From: Pseudomonadota bacterium
GTDB taxonomy: Bacteria > Pseudomonadota > Gammaproteobacteria > Pseudomonadales > Pseudohongiellaceae
Assembly (NCBI GenBank): GCA_022566775.1
Contig: JADFIJ010000008.1
Coordinates: 1 to 33,181, forward strand
DNA length: 33,181 nucleotides
Direction of reading: 5' to 3'
In this document: one piece after another, positions 16,848 to 26,544 of the stretch
How the letters are laid out: each line of letters begins with the position of its first letter
Position numbering within the stretch: position 1 is the stretch's first letter
Made by a program: the position numbers and the translations under genes
Notes under the pieces: generated by a model
What the model was told of the DNA's origin: nothing
Database searches by the model: none
Seen by the model: the letters and a program-made list of their open reading frames with translations, nothing else

Positions 16848-17624
16848 ATGGCCCTGGCCAAGCGCATCATTCCCTGTCTCGATTGCGACCATGGCCGTGT
16901 CGTCAAGGGCGTTAAATTTGTCGACATCAGAGACGCCGGCGATCCGGTGGAGGTGGCGAAACGTTACTGCGACGCCGGTGCCGATGAGATTACGTTTCTG
17001 GATATCAGCGCCAGCCACGAAGGCCGCGCCACCACGATTCATACCGTCCAAGCGATTGCCGGTCAAGTGTTTATTCCCCTCACCGTGGGTGGTGGCATTC
17101 GCAGCCTCGAAGATATTCGCAGCATGCTCAATGCCGGCGCGGACAAGGTCGCGATCAATACCGCGGCGGTGGAGAATCCTGAATTCGTGCGTGCAGCGGC
17201 ACAGCGATTCGGCTCGCAGTGCATCGTCGTCTCAGTGGATGCGAAACAGGTATCCGCGCAGGGCGAGCCACTGAAGTGGGAAATCTTCACCCATGGTGGC
17301 CGCAATCCCACGTCTCTCGACGCCATCGAATGGATAGCCCGCATGGTTGCCTACGGCGCCGGCGAAATCCTCTTAACCAGCATGGATCGCGACGGCACCA
17401 AAACGGGATTCGATCTCGCCCTCAACAAGACGGCGAGTAATGCCGTGCAGGTGCCAATTATCGCCTCGGGTGGTGTCGGCACACTGCAGCATCTGGTTGA
17501 TGGCATCTTGGAGGGTGAAGCCGATGCGGTGCTGGCGGCGAGCATCTTTCACTTTCAGGAATTTACGATCGGGCAGGCTAAAACCTATATGGCGGAGAGA
17601 GGCATCGAGGTACGCGTCACTTGA
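16848..17624 (+). CDS. hisF: Imidazole glycerol phosphate synthase, cyclase subunit
   Basis: A 258-residue (beta/alpha)8 cyclase that converts PRFAR plus ammonia from HisH into imidazoleglycerol phosphate, the HisB substrate. Catalytic Asp11 is in [18 protein letters not shown] and the second aspartate is in [16 protein letters not shown]. Phosphate sites are TVGGGIRSL and IASGGVGTL. It is the last gene of the cluster; hisG, D, C and I are not in the window. It converges with ctpA, 31 bases away. Confidence 0.97.
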   Translation: MALAKRIIPCLDCDHGRVVKGVKFVDIRDAGDPVEVAKRYCDAGADEITFLDISASHEGRATTIHTVQAIAGQVFIPLTVGGGIRSLEDIRSMLNAGADKVAINTAAVENPEFVRAAAQRFGSQCIVVSVDAKQVSAQGEPLKWEIFTHGGRNPTSLDAIEWIARMVAYGAGEILLTSMDRDGTKTGFDLALNKTASNAVQVPIIASGGVGTLQHLVDGILEGEADAVLAASIFHFQEFTIGQAKTYMAERGIEVRVT

Positions 17625-17647
17625 GCCTTTTTTGACAAAACCAACAA

Positions 17648-17669
17648 AGCGGGTTTTAATTTTCCCGCT
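17648..17669 (-). terminator. Possible terminator hairpin between hisF and ctpA
   Basis: AGCGGG (17648-17653) pairs with CCCGCT (17664-17669) around an AT-only loop that contains the ctpA stop codon. On the minus strand the stem is followed by a T-rich stretch (TTTGTTGGTTTTG), so it could end the gpmI-envC-ctpA transcript. On the plus strand no T-run follows. Confidence 0.4.
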
Positions 17670-18993
17670 GCGCAAACGAGCCGGAAGTGCCGCGTGCTTG
17701 CGGCGGCTTGAACGCGTTAATTCCCTTCAGTACATTAAGCGCTTCGTTAAGCGGATAATCATTTACCAACACTTCCTCGGCCGAGATTAATGCCGCTGCC
17801 ATGTCATCGCTTGGTTCCTCCTCACCATTGCCGTTGGCAAGATGGCCGCGCAGGTCTGACTCATTGTATTGAGTGACCCGGGTCGAGCGACGGGTGACGA
17901 AGGCTTCATCTACGATGATATCGGGCTCGATGCCCTGGGCCTGGATGGAGCGTCCATTCGGTGTGTAATAGAGCGACGTGGTTAATTTAATTGCGCGATT
18001 TTCGGACAGCGGCAGCACCGTCTGTACAGAACCCTTGCCGAAACTGCGGGTACCCATGATGATGGCGCGGCCATGATCCTGCAAGGCACCGGCGACAATT
18101 TCGGATGCGGATGCGGAGCCATTATTAATCAGTACCACCATCGGCACATCGCCGGCAACATTTTTTCGTGTGGCGGAAAATTCCATACCGACATCTTCCA
18201 GCCGACCCTTGGTGTAAACGATCAGGCCCTCACTGATGAAAGCATCGACGACACCGACAGATGCCTGCAGGACGCCACCGGGATTGTTACGCAGATCCAG
18301 TATGAGGCCGTTAAGCTCGCCATGTTCTTCGAATAATTCCTCGATCTCTGCTTCCAGATCATCGCCGGTGTTTACCCGAAACTGGGAGATGCGGATATAG
18401 GCGTAACCCGGTGCCAGAATTCTGCTGCGGACACTGGCCAGGGCGATCACCTCGCGGGTGATGGTGAGGTCGAAGGGTTCTTGCCCTTCTCGCGCGATGG
18501 TCACGGTCACATCGGTGCCGGGTTCGCCACGCATCATCTGCGCGGCTTCTTCGGGCAGCATCTCCCGCAGGGGCTTGTTGTCTATTTGTATGATCAGGTC
18601 GCCAGCCTTGATACCGGCGCGGTCGGCGGGGGAGTCATCGATGGGGCTAATGACGCGGATGTAGCCATTTTCACGGCCCACTTCCACACCGAGCCCACCG
18701 AACTCCCCAGTGGTGGATTCCTGCAGCAGATCATAGTCATCATCGGCCATATAAGCGGAATGAGGATCGAGACCTGCCAGCATGCCGCGAATGGCATTTT
18801 CCAGCAGAGTCTTGTCGTCGATTTCTTCCACATAGGACAGGCGGATACGCTCCAGGGCCTCGGTAAACATACGCACCTCGTCCAGAGGCAAAGGCGCGGG
18901 GCCGTCCTGAGCACCAGCGTAGAGTGGAACAAGCAGGGTCGCTGTCAGAGCTAACGCCTTGAGGCTGCGCCGGGAGGGTCGGAAGAAAGTCAT
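17656..18993 (-). CDS. ctpA: C-terminal processing peptidase, S41 family
   Basis: A 445-residue periplasmic serine protease. A signal peptide (RRSLKALALTATLLVPLYAGAQ) is followed by an N-terminal helical segment, a PDZ domain (GLGVEVGRENGYIRVISP to about DLTITREVI) and the S41 core. The catalytic Ser is in NNGSASASEIVAGAL and the Lys in GTRSFGKGSVQT. CtpA-type enzymes trim C-termini of periplasmic proteins and, in Pseudomonas, degrade cell-wall hydrolases. The ATG at 18993 is chosen because AGGA precedes it and the signal peptide then starts correctly; a GTG 10 codons upstream is the alternative. It follows envC on the same strand, fitting cell-wall remodelling. Confidence 0.93.
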   Translation of the reverse strand: MTFFRPSRRSLKALALTATLLVPLYAGAQDGPAPLPLDEVRMFTEALERIRLSYVEEIDDKTLLENAIRGMLAGLDPHSAYMADDDYDLLQESTTGEFGGLGVEVGRENGYIRVISPIDDSPADRAGIKAGDLIIQIDNKPLREMLPEEAAQMMRGEPGTDVTVTIAREGQEPFDLTITREVIALASVRSRILAPGYAYIRISQFRVNTGDDLEAEIEELFEEHGELNGLILDLRNNPGGVLQASVGVVDAFISEGLIVYTKGRLEDVGMEFSATRKNVAGDVPMVVLINNGSASASEIVAGALQDHGRAIIMGTRSFGKGSVQTVLPLSENRAIKLTTSLYYTPNGRSIQAQGIEPDIIVDEAFVTRRSTRVTQYNESDLRGHLANGNGEEEPSDDMAAALISAEEVLVNDYPLNEALNVLKGINAFKPPQARGTSGSFAQREN

Positions 18994-19159
18994 AGTCTGA
19001 TCCTGATTTAAACCTGTGTTCACAGGATTCCTAGTGTTTCAGTTTACCGGGGAATAGGCAACACCCCGTGTTCTGCATGTTTGCCCTGGTATTTCCGGGT
19101 TTAGCGCCGGGATATGGGGCTCACAGCACAAGACCGGCGGCGAGCGAGAAAGGTTCGAA

Positions 19160-20398
19160 TTATTTTTGCAGCCAGATCGACGGATTCTGGGCCGCACCAT
19201 GGTAGCGGATCTCGAAGTAGACACCGGCGCTGCGGTCTCCCCGGGAACCCGAGGTGGCGAGTACCTCACCTGCATTGACCCAGTCGCCCGCCGCTTTTGA
19301 GAGGGCTTCATTGGCGCCATAGAGGCTCATATAACCCTCTCCATGATCCACGATCACCAACAGCCCCGATCCCCGTAGCCAATCGGAAAAAACAATTCGG
19401 CCGGCATGTACCGCCTGCACCGGGGTGCCTTCGGCGACGCCGATGGTGATGCCCTGTCGAGCCAGGGCGCCCTCGCCGTAGCGGGATCCAAACTGATTGA
19501 TAACAGGACCGTCCGCCGGCAATGGCAGCTTGCCACGTTGGTCGATGAACGGAGCCAGATTTGCTACCGACTGTACCCGCGCCATCGCCGCGGCAATTTG
19601 CTTTAACAGGGCCTCGAGTCCAGCCCGATTGATTTCCAGCTGTTCGAGTTCGCCACTGCGTGAGCTGATGCTGGCTGTGAGTTCGGACAGAGCCTGTTCT
19701 CGCCGGCTCCTGGCTGCATTGAGCGCCAACAGCTTCTGCTCAAGTTCAGATTGCTGATCCCCGAAGCTCAGTAACCTGGATTCGAGTTCAATATTGGCGG
19801 TGCTGATGTCATCGAGCGTATTCTGAAAGGACTCGATTTTCTCGATTCGGGATTCGGCAAACAGGCGATGATAATGCAGCAGGCGTGCACTGCGGGACAG
19901 GTCTTGCTGATTCAGCAGTAGCTTGAGCGCGCTACGCTCCCCAGCCATATAGGCGGCGCGAATGGACTGGGCGAGCAGTACACCCTGCTGTGCCTTCTCA
20001 TCCTCGAGCCGGTTGATGCTGCTGTGCAGCAACTCGAGTTCAGACTCAGTTTCAACGAGGAGACGTCCAGTCGCCACGGCGGATTGAGAGACCGCCGCGA
20101 TTTCTTCCTCTGCGTCACGCAGATTTTTTTCTGCCCCACTGTAGCGAGCCCCAGCCTCTGCCATCCAATTTTGAATGTCAATGATGGCGGCAGTCACAAC
20201 AGTCAGATCCGCCTCCGTCTGCTCGAGATTCTCAGCCGCTTCGACCACAGTTGAGGTAAAAAAGTAGAGAGAGAAGATCGAACAGAGGAAGAAAAGCTTA
20301 CCGAAGTTTATCGGCAGCGACAACGCTGCCCGCGTGCGCGTCCCGCTTATTACCGGCGCCTGGTACCAGGGGGCAGGCTTAAAACTAATCAGTCGCAC
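19160..20398 (-). CDS. envC: Murein hydrolase activator EnvC
   Basis: A 412-residue periplasmic protein with an N-terminal membrane/signal segment (about residues 33-55), a long coiled coil (about 57-280) and a C-terminal LytM/M23-like domain. The LytM metal ligands are degenerate: QGITIGV replaces the usual H-x-G-x-D site and [10 protein letters not shown] replaces the H-x-H site. It should therefore not cut peptidoglycan itself but activate amidases AmiA/AmiB at the septum, as EnvC does. The GTG start lies inside the end of gpmI (14-base overlap) with GAGGA 5 bases before it, so the genes are translationally coupled. Confidence 0.92.
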   Translation of the reverse strand: MRLISFKPAPWYQAPVISGTRTRAALSLPINFGKLFFLCSIFSLYFFTSTVVEAAENLEQTEADLTVVTAAIIDIQNWMAEAGARYSGAEKNLRDAEEEIAAVSQSAVATGRLLVETESELELLHSSINRLEDEKAQQGVLLAQSIRAAYMAGERSALKLLLNQQDLSRSARLLHYHRLFAESRIEKIESFQNTLDDISTANIELESRLLSFGDQQSELEQKLLALNAARSRREQALSELTASISSRSGELEQLEINRAGLEALLKQIAAAMARVQSVANLAPFIDQRGKLPLPADGPVINQFGSRYGEGALARQGITIGVAEGTPVQAVHAGRIVFSDWLRGSGLLVIVDHGEGYMSLYGANEALSKAAGDWVNAGEVLATSGSRGDRSAGVYFEIRYHGAAQNPSIWLQK

Positions 20399-21977
20399 GG
20401 GATTCCTCAGCCGCGCCGGTTGCTACAAGGGCATCTCCCATTAAAACCTGCCCGGTCATCTCGTTTGGAATCGGCATGTCCAGGAGGGAGAGCAAGGTGG
20501 GTGCAATGTCAGACAAGCAGCCCTCACCGAGGAATTGCCGGCCGCTGCCACCCACATACACCAGCGGTACCGGGCCATTGGTGTGAGAGGTGAGTGGCTG
20601 TCCGCTGTCGGTATCCAGCATCTGCTCCACGTTGCCATGATCGGCGGTGATGAGAAGCTCACCGTGCGTCGCTTCGATGGCGTCGACGATACGGGAGAGA
20701 CATTGATCGATGGCTTCCACCGCCTTCACTGCCGCATCGAATTTGCCGGTATGGCCCACCATGTCGCCGTTGGCGTAGTTACAAATAATGGCATCGTAGT
20801 TGCCGGAATGAATGGCATCTACCAGTCGATCGGTGACTTCGAAGGCAGACATCTCCGGTTTTAGATCGTAGGTCTTCACCTGTGGCGAAGGGATCAGGAT
20901 ACGATCCTCGCCTGAGAAGGGTTCTTCACGACCGCCGTTAAAGAAGAAGGTTACGTGGGCGTATTTTTCTGTCTCCGCGATGCGCAGTTGAGTTTTGCCT
21001 TGCGCGGACAGATACTCGCCCAGCACATTGGATAAAACTTGTGGTGGGTAGGCGCAGGGTGTGTCGATGTTGGCAGCGTATTGCGTGAGCATGATGAAGT
21101 CGCCGAGGGCAGGCATGCTCGCGCGCTCGAAACCATCGAAGTCATCATCGACGAAGGCACGAGTAAGCTCGCGAGCACGGTCGGCGCGAAAATTCATAAA
21201 GACGACGACATCGTCGTCGTTAACTCTCGCCGAGATAGCAGCAGATTCCCCCACCAGGGTAGCCTGCACAAATTCATCGTCTTCATCTCGGGCATAGGCA
21301 GCATCCAGCGCTGCACTGACATTGTCATAGCTGAATTCTGCCTTGGCCCCGGACAGCAACTCATAAGCTGCTTGCACTCGGTCCCAGCGATTGTCCCGGT
21401 CCATGGCATAGAAACGCCCACAGATGGAGGCGACTCGACCCACGCCGGCGCCCTTCAAAAAATGATCGGCTTTTGCCAGGGAAGACAGTGCGCTCCGCGG
21501 AGGGGTGTCACGACCGTCGAGAAAGGCATGCAGGTAGACCTTGTTGGCGCCCTTCATTACCGCTAGTTCGAGCATCGCAATTATCTGATTTTCGTGGCTG
21601 TGGATACCACCTGGGGAGAGCAAGCCAAAGACGTGAAGGGCGCTGTTGTTATCGATGGTTTTTGCGATGCCGGCGCACAGCACAGGATTTTCGAAGAAGC
21701 CGCCATCGCTGATGTCCTGGTCGATACGGGTGAGGCTCTGATAGACCACGCGGCCGGCACCGAGATTCATATGTCCTACCTCGGAATTGCCCATTTGTCC
21801 CGTCGGCAAACCCACGGCCTCGCCGGATGTGCGGATCAGGGTATGGGGGCGATTGGCCCAGAGTGCGTCCCAGGTAGGGCTCCTGGCTGCGTGAATGGCG
21901 TTGCTGTCGGTCTGTTCGCGATGACCCCAGCCATCGAGTATCAATAGAAGTGCAGTTTTCTTGGTGGTCATTGGCAC
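20385..21977 (-). CDS. gpmI: 2,3-bisphosphoglycerate-independent phosphoglycerate mutase
   Basis: A 530-residue metal-dependent mutase that interconverts 3- and 2-phosphoglycerate in glycolysis and gluconeogenesis. The alkaline-phosphatase-like core opens [12 protein letters not shown]. The phosphorylated serine is in [17 protein letters not shown], and metal ligands lie in [15 protein letters not shown] and [11 protein letters not shown]. Its length is close to the usual 510-515. It heads a minus-strand group with envC and ctpA, an arrangement conserved in pseudomonads. Either of two in-frame ATG codons (21977 or 21971) could be used. Confidence 0.97.
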   Translation of the reverse strand: MPMTTKKTALLLILDGWGHREQTDSNAIHAARSPTWDALWANRPHTLIRTSGEAVGLPTGQMGNSEVGHMNLGAGRVVYQSLTRIDQDISDGGFFENPVLCAGIAKTIDNNSALHVFGLLSPGGIHSHENQIIAMLELAVMKGANKVYLHAFLDGRDTPPRSALSSLAKADHFLKGAGVGRVASICGRFYAMDRDNRWDRVQAAYELLSGAKAEFSYDNVSAALDAAYARDEDDEFVQATLVGESAAISARVNDDDVVVFMNFRADRARELTRAFVDDDFDGFERASMPALGDFIMLTQYAANIDTPCAYPPQVLSNVLGEYLSAQGKTQLRIAETEKYAHVTFFFNGGREEPFSGEDRILIPSPQVKTYDLKPEMSAFEVTDRLVDAIHSGNYDAIICNYANGDMVGHTGKFDAAVKAVEAIDQCLSRIVDAIEATHGELLITADHGNVEQMLDTDSGQPLTSHTNGPVPLVYVGGSGRQFLGEGCLSDIAPTLLSLLDMPIPNEMTGQVLMGDALVATGAAEESRATD

Positions 21978-22185
21978 TGCTATTTCCGGGTCCAGGTGGG
22001 CTAAAATATTGGGCGTATTATCCTCGAAAGCAGGTTTTTAAGCGAGGGGCATCGGCGCTATAGCCCATGAATAAACGCTCTCTCGGGCACATCTGAATAA
22101 CGGCATAGGGTCTCTGGCCTAGCCGCTGCGCTTCTTTACCTCTGCCCAGACGTGTATACTGCTTCCCTTTTTATGCAGACCCTTT

Positions 22186-22232
22186 GACCAGGTCCTTGGT
22201 CAGGCCCTTTGTCAGGCCATAAGAGTCAGGCC
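22186..22232 (+). repeat. Three close direct copies of GTCAGGCC in the rhodanese leader
   Basis: GTCAGGCC occurs at 22199-22206, 22211-22218 and 22225-22232, spaced 12 and 14 bases, preceded by a looser GACCAGGTCC. They sit between a possible -10 box (TATACT, 22155-22160) and the rhodanese ATG at 22262. They may be an operator or slippage product; the sequence alone does not decide. Confidence 0.45.
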
Positions 22233-22261
22233 GCAAGAACCCCGGAAAGACTGAAGCAACC

Positions 22262-22678
22262 ATGGCACAATTTATTGAGTTTCTTGGCAACCACCTATTG
22301 CTTTCTGGCATGTGGCTGGTAGCGCTGGCGGCGATCATTTTTTATCATTATCGTACCGGCAGCAAGGCGATAGGACCGGCGCAGGCAGTGGCGCTGATTA
22401 ATCGCAGAGATGCGGTGATCGTCGATATTCGAGAGAAAAAAGAGTTCGATAGCGGGCATATCGTGGATTCCATTCATATCCCCCTGGCGAAATTGAAACA
22501 ACGGCTTGCCGAGCTCAAAAAACACACCGAAAAGCCGGTGGTGGTGGTGTGTAAACTGGGTCAGCAATCGGGTGAGGCGGCAAAAACCCTGTCCGAAGCC
22601 GGCCATGTCGAAGTATACAAATTGTCCGGCGGCCTGGCCGAGTGGAAGGCGCAGTCAATGCCTCTCGTTTATAAGTAG
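22262..22678 (+). CDS. yibN: Membrane-anchored rhodanese-like sulfurtransferase
   Basis: A 138-residue protein with an N-terminal membrane helix (about residues 10-28) and a single rhodanese domain: VIVDIREKKEFDSGHIVDSIHIPL, then the active-site loop CKLGQQSG with Cys near residue 97, and KLSGGLAEWKAQ. It would move sulfur from thiosulfate or persulfide donors, with the domain placed at the membrane. It is the YibN type found beside secB in many gammaproteobacteria. The grxC gene that usually sits between the two is absent; the 165 bases before secB show no glutaredoxin CPYC motif. Confidence 0.9.
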   Translation: MAQFIEFLGNHLLLSGMWLVALAAIIFYHYRTGSKAIGPAQAVALINRRDAVIVDIREKKEFDSGHIVDSIHIPLAKLKQRLAELKKHTEKPVVVVCKLGQQSGEAAKTLSEAGHVEVYKLSGGLAEWKAQSMPLVYK

Positions 22679-22843
22679 AGAGTTTAATAAGTAAAGAATT
22701 CTCAAATGGAGAGCTTACAAATAGGAGCCTTCTAGATAGTGATCCGGATATCGAGGCCCAGAGTATCGATCCAAATATTCAGTATTCGCCAGTAGCAATT
22801 CATTAACTACAAAGCAAACAGTTCGTAACAACCAGGATTTAAA

Positions 22844-23428
22844 ATGGCAGACAACGAAGACAACAACGAAAGCAACGAAAGCAACGAAAGCAAAGAAACC
22901 AGCGAGACTGCCACTGCTCCCGAGGTTGCCGCGCAGGCGCCGGGTGCGCAGTTCGCCCTGCAGCGCATCTATCTAAAGGATTCCTCGTTCGAATCCCCAC
23001 GCAGTCCCGAGGTTTTCCAGGGCAAGTGGGAGCCGAAAATCCATTTCGACATCAAGACTCGCAGCTCCAAGGTGCAGGACGACAGCTATGAAGTGATACT
23101 GGTGCTCACCGCGGAGGCCAAGCTGGATGATCAGTCGGCATTTCTGGTTGAGGTACACCAGGCCGGTATATTCTCCTGCAAGGATTTCGATGAGGCGCAA
23201 TTGGAGCAGGTACTGTCCACCGTCTGTCCCAATATACTGTTTCCCTACGCCAGGGAAGCTATAGATTCCCTGGTCATCAAGGGCAGTTTCCCTGCATTAA
23301 TGCTGGCCCCGATCAATTTCGATGCCCTTTATGCCCAACAGAAAAAGGCGCAAGCGGAGCAGGCGGCAGCCGGAGAAAACGGCAATGGTGCTGCCGTGGA
23401 CGAAGCCGCGTCTGCCACCACGCAATAA
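22844..23428 (+). CDS. secB: Protein-export chaperone SecB
   Basis: A 194-residue SecB, longer than the usual 150-165. The core (about residues 35-165) has the family features FALQRIYLKDSSFESP, the beta-strand region and NILFPYAREAIDSLVIKGSFPALMLAPINFDALY. SecB tetramers hold precursor proteins unfolded and deliver them to SecA. Both ends are extended: an acidic, Asn/Glu/Ser-rich head coded by three 9-base repeats (NESNESNES), and an Ala/Gly/Asn-rich tail. CAGGA lies 8 bases before the ATG. The stop is one base from the stop of the convergent trmL gene. Confidence 0.96.
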   Translation: MADNEDNNESNESNESKETSETATAPEVAAQAPGAQFALQRIYLKDSSFESPRSPEVFQGKWEPKIHFDIKTRSSKVQDDSYEVILVLTAEAKLDDQSAFLVEVHQAGIFSCKDFDEAQLEQVLSTVCPNILFPYAREAIDSLVIKGSFPALMLAPINFDALYAQQKKAQAEQAAAGENGNGAAVDEAASATTQ

Positions 23429-23429
23429 A

Positions 23430-23894
23430 TTAATGACCATGTGCGAAGCCTAGCTGACGCCAGGCTTCGTAAACCACCACGGCCACGGTATTGGACAAAT
23501 TAAGGCTGCGACTGTGCGCCTGCATCGGGATTCTCAGAATCTGGTCCATTCCCAGTTGTTGTCGCACCGAGTCAGGCAATCCGCGGGTCTCCGGACCAAA
23601 AATCAAGAAGTCACCGGGCTCAAATGCCACCTCGTGGTACCGTCGTGTGCCCTTCGTGCTGATACCGAATAAGCGTTTGTCGCCATGCTTGTCGATGAAT
23701 TCGGTAAAGCCCTCATAGGTCGAAATACCGGCATATTCGTGATAGTCCAGCCCCGCCCGGCGCATGCGCTTGTCGTCCAACTCGAAGCCAAATGGCTTGA
23801 TCAGATGTAGAGGCGAGCCGGTATTGGCGGCTAATCGAATGATATTTCCCGTATTGGGGGGAATTTCCGGCTCGAAGAGCACAATGTTAATCAA
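23430..23894 (-). CDS. trmL: tRNA (cytidine/uridine-34-2'-O)-methyltransferase TrmL
   Basis: A 154-residue SPOUT-class methyltransferase that 2'-O-methylates the wobble base of tRNA-Leu isoacceptors. It has the family opening [19 protein letters not shown], the [16 protein letters not shown] block, and the knot motifs FGPETRGLP and [19 protein letters not shown]. The length is normal for a dimeric TrmL with no extra RNA-binding domain. It converges on secB with a one-base gap and no space for a separate terminator. Confidence 0.96.
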   Translation of the reverse strand: MINIVLFEPEIPPNTGNIIRLAANTGSPLHLIKPFGFELDDKRMRRAGLDYHEYAGISTYEGFTEFIDKHGDKRLFGISTKGTRRYHEVAFEPGDFLIFGPETRGLPDSVRQQLGMDQILRIPMQAHSRSLNLSNTVAVVVYEAWRQLGFAHGH

Positions 23895-24228
23895 AATCTA
23901 ACCATTTTTCGTCGCAATCCTCTATTTAAGGGGCTGTTTATCACCCCTTCGTCCAATTTGGGCAAAAAGTTGCGGGTTCCATTTCATCCCGGCTTTACCC
24001 AGAAGTTGTGTGATCGTTTCTGCAGCGCCCAAATGCGGGTTTCATCCTTACCCTAGTTTATCTCGTTACTTGTAGTCTTTTGTTATAGAATTTAGTGGCT
24101 TAAACGATACTCCTTAGAGGCTTCCTTTAAGTTTTGTGCGCCCCTGCGCGTAAGACATGGATTCTGGTCCCTCGAAGAAAAGGAACTGTTCGAGGAGACA
24201 GCTGGAACTGATAATAGAACGGGCGATA
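23895..24228 (+). promoter_or_regulatory. Upstream region of the MSHA pilus locus with an extended -10 promoter candidate
   Basis: This 334-base stretch between the divergent trmL and msh genes has no supported gene. TGTTATAGA at 24081-24089 reads as an extended -10 (TG-N-TATAGA); the -35 region is weak. If used, transcripts would begin near 24096 and carry a leader of about 130 bases before the first msh start. An earlier in-frame ATG at 24157 exists but adds 24 residues not expected of the family. Confidence 0.35.
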
Positions 24229-25236
24229 ATGCAATTTTTCAAGAAGAAAGCAAAGTCTTCGGCTCGTGTCGGCGTCGTAATCAACGCCGAGGAGTTGGCG
24301 CTCGCCCATATGGGGGAGCGAGACGATGCGCCTTATCTTCTGCATTGTGAATCTGTCGCGGTGGAGTCTGAAAAAGATGCGGGTATCGCTCTGATTAAAA
24401 TCGTGAAAGACCTGGGACTGGAAGGCAGCCAATGCAGTTTTGTGCTGAGCCCCAAAGATTACAGTCTGCACTTGGTGGAGGCACCCCCTGTAGAGCCCGA
24501 AGAAATGCGTGCCGCCGTGCGCTGGAAGATCAAGGACTTGTTGGATACAAAGATCGAGGAGACGGCCATCGATGTTTTTGAGATACCCCAGGATGCCTAT
24601 CGCGGCCGCAAGATGGTGTATGTGGTGGCATCACAAAAATCCCGCATCCAGCAAATCGTAGACAGGGTTACAGAGAGCGGGCTCGAGCTCGCCGTCATCG
24701 ATATCCCAGAATTGGCAATGAAGAACATGTCCAACCACTTTATCGAAGATTCACAGGGCGTGGCCTTCATGGACCTGCGCAGAACCGGCAGCACCATGAA
24801 TATTACCCGTGATGGGGATCTCTATCTGACCCGGCGGATTAACACGCAACTGGATCCGGAGGTGATGCAATCCGCGGATTGGGGAACGCTGAAAGATCGG
24901 CTGGTGCTGGAAATACAGCGCTCTCTCGACTATTTCGAAAGCCAGATGGGCCAGGGTCAGATCACAAAAATTGTAATCGTACAGCGCCAGAATGACACCC
25001 GAGGCATGCTGGATTCGCTCAACGAAATGCTCACGGTCAAGGTTTCTGCTCTCGATATTGGCAATTTTTTGAATACCGATATCGTGCTTACACCACAGAT
25101 GCAACAGATTTGCATGGTAGCTATCGGAGCAACCTTGCGCGGCGGGAAGGGTCGAGCCTTACCGGTACAGCCAGGCCCGGATATTCCAGACCCGGATTTT
25201 CCAAACCCGGAATCCACCGATATGGAAGCGGCGTAA
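24229..25236 (+). CDS. mshI: MSHA pilus biogenesis protein MshI, PilM-like part
   Basis: A 335-residue cytoplasmic protein with an actin-like (PilM/GspL) fold: VGVVINAEELALAHMG at the N-terminus, EAPPVEPEEMRAAVRWKIKDLL, a central VIDIPELAMKN block, and VAFMDLRRTGSTMNITRDGDLYLTRRI. It would form the inner-membrane platform ring with the PilN-like protein that follows. I start at MQFFKKKAKSS (24229) because the upstream extension has no family resemblance. The stop TAA overlaps the next ATG by one base (TAATG). The C-terminus has a Pro/Asp repeat (PGPDIPDPDFPNPES). Confidence 0.85.
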   Translation: MQFFKKKAKSSARVGVVINAEELALAHMGERDDAPYLLHCESVAVESEKDAGIALIKIVKDLGLEGSQCSFVLSPKDYSLHLVEAPPVEPEEMRAAVRWKIKDLLDTKIEETAIDVFEIPQDAYRGRKMVYVVASQKSRIQQIVDRVTESGLELAVIDIPELAMKNMSNHFIEDSQGVAFMDLRRTGSTMNITRDGDLYLTRRINTQLDPEVMQSADWGTLKDRLVLEIQRSLDYFESQMGQGQITKIVIVQRQNDTRGMLDSLNEMLTVKVSALDIGNFLNTDIVLTPQMQQICMVAIGATLRGGKGRALPVQPGPDIPDPDFPNPESTDMEAA

Positions 25237-25832
25237 TGAAACAGCAAATCAACCTGTATTTGCCTGAGTTCAAGGTCGAAAAAGATCCGCTGACGGTATT
25301 GGTGATGGCGCAGGTTCTGGCGGTCGTGCTCGCAATTATGATTGTGGTTTCAAGCTATGAGGTGTTCACGCGTTGGCAACTTGGCACGGAATTGGCGGAT
25401 CTACGGATTACGCTGGCAGAGGAAACACGGAAAACTGCTGCACTGGACGCAGAACTTTCCCGCCGCTCACAGAATGTCGAACTATCGAATCGATTGGATA
25501 GGGCAGAGGCGGTGTTGGCTTCGAGTCAACGGGTTAGAGATTTTCTGAGTGGGGCCAAGCTGGGTAACGTGTCTGGTTTTTCCGAATACTTCAAGGACTT
25601 ATCCCGCGCAGCCATTGACGGGCTAAGTATTTCGGAATTTACATTCACCGACGGGGGTGAGACCGTCACCCTCAGCGGCAAGGTAGCCGACTCTGCCATG
25701 GTGCCTCGCTATGTGGCAAATTTTGAGAACGGCAACAGCCCCCTGAAGACGAAGCATTTTAATCCATCTATCTCAAGGCCCGATGTAGAGGCTCCCTTTT
25801 TTGATTTTGTGTTGAGTACGACCAGTGAATGA
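25236..25832 (+). CDS. MSHA pilus biogenesis protein, PilN-like (second MshI-type protein)
   Basis: A 198-residue protein beginning MKQQINLYLPEFKVEKDPLT, the standard PilN opening (QQINLY binds the PilM groove). One membrane helix follows (about residues 23-45), then a coiled coil (about 50-95) and a periplasmic ferredoxin-like domain. It is the bitopic partner that ties the cytoplasmic PilM-like ring to the periplasmic MshJ. It is coupled to the preceding gene through TAATG and overlaps mshJ by 8 bases. Confidence 0.87.
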   Translation: MKQQINLYLPEFKVEKDPLTVLVMAQVLAVVLAIMIVVSSYEVFTRWQLGTELADLRITLAEETRKTAALDAELSRRSQNVELSNRLDRAEAVLASSQRVRDFLSGAKLGNVSGFSEYFKDLSRAAIDGLSISEFTFTDGGETVTLSGKVADSAMVPRYVANFENGNSPLKTKHFNPSISRPDVEAPFFDFVLSTTSE

Positions 25833-26544
25833 GAATCTGAGAAGACAACTGGACTCGGTCATTCAAAACCTCGAGTCGAGGGCGCAGGCGGAAAAGATCA
25901 TATTTATGGTGGTGTTGATCGCCGTACTGGCGCTCAGCTATCTGTCGATCGGGTTTGATCCCATAAGAGCTGACATCAACACCAGCAGAACCGGTATTAA
26001 CGGGGTGAACAGACAGATTCTGGCACAGCAAAATTCCTATGCCGAAAAGTATGACGCCAGCCTGGAAGATCCGGACAAATTTGCCAATGACAGGCTGGTC
26101 GTTATCGCACGCGCACAGGCGCAGTTGCAGGGCGAGATAAACAGCCTTGCCGGAGACTTCGTGACGCCCAATGAGATGACCAACATATTGACATCGGTGC
26201 TGGAGCGTCAGGCGGGCCTGGAGTTAGTCTCTTTCGGCAACCAAAGTGCTACCCCATTACGGGAAGGAATTAGCAATGTTGCCGAGCTACTGGCAGCAAC
26301 CGGCGCCGTTAATCTAGACGATGTGGTGACAACCGGGGTATCGGGCCAAGTGTATGAACATGGCCTGGTGATTGAGTTCGAGGGTGACTTTTTCAATACT
26401 TTGAAGTATCTGCGATTCTTGGAAGATATTACCGGCAGCTTTTTCTGGGATTCGATCAGCTTCAGGCAATTGGACTGGCCCAATGCTCACATAACCCTTG
26501 AAATTCATACCTTGAGTACAAATCAGGGGTTTATCGGTGTTTAG
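25825..26544 (+). CDS. mshJ: MSHA pilus biogenesis protein MshJ (PilO-like)
   Basis: A 239-residue bitopic inner-membrane protein with GTG start. A cytoplasmic head and coiled-coil segment (about 1-20) precede a membrane helix (IIFMVVLIAVLALSYLSI). A periplasmic coiled coil and a GspM/PilO-like domain ending FWDSISFRQLDWPNAHITLEIHTLS complete it. It pairs with the PilN-like protein in the alignment complex. The start overlaps the preceding stop by 8 bases, and the next gene overlaps its end by 8. Confidence 0.85.
   Translation: MNENLRRQLDSVIQNLESRAQAEKIIFMVVLIAVLALSYLSIGFDPIRADINTSRTGINGVNRQILAQQNSYAEKYDASLEDPDKFANDRLVVIARAQAQLQGEINSLAGDFVTPNEMTNILTSVLERQAGLELVSFGNQSATPLREGISNVAELLAATGAVNLDDVVTTGVSGQVYEHGLVIEFEGDFFNTLKYLRFLEDITGSFFWDSISFRQLDWPNAHITLEIHTLSTNQGFIGV

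Noticed and set aside
19160-20398. EnvC as an active M23 endopeptidase
   Set aside because: Both metal-ligand motifs of the LytM domain are degenerate, as in known amidase activators.
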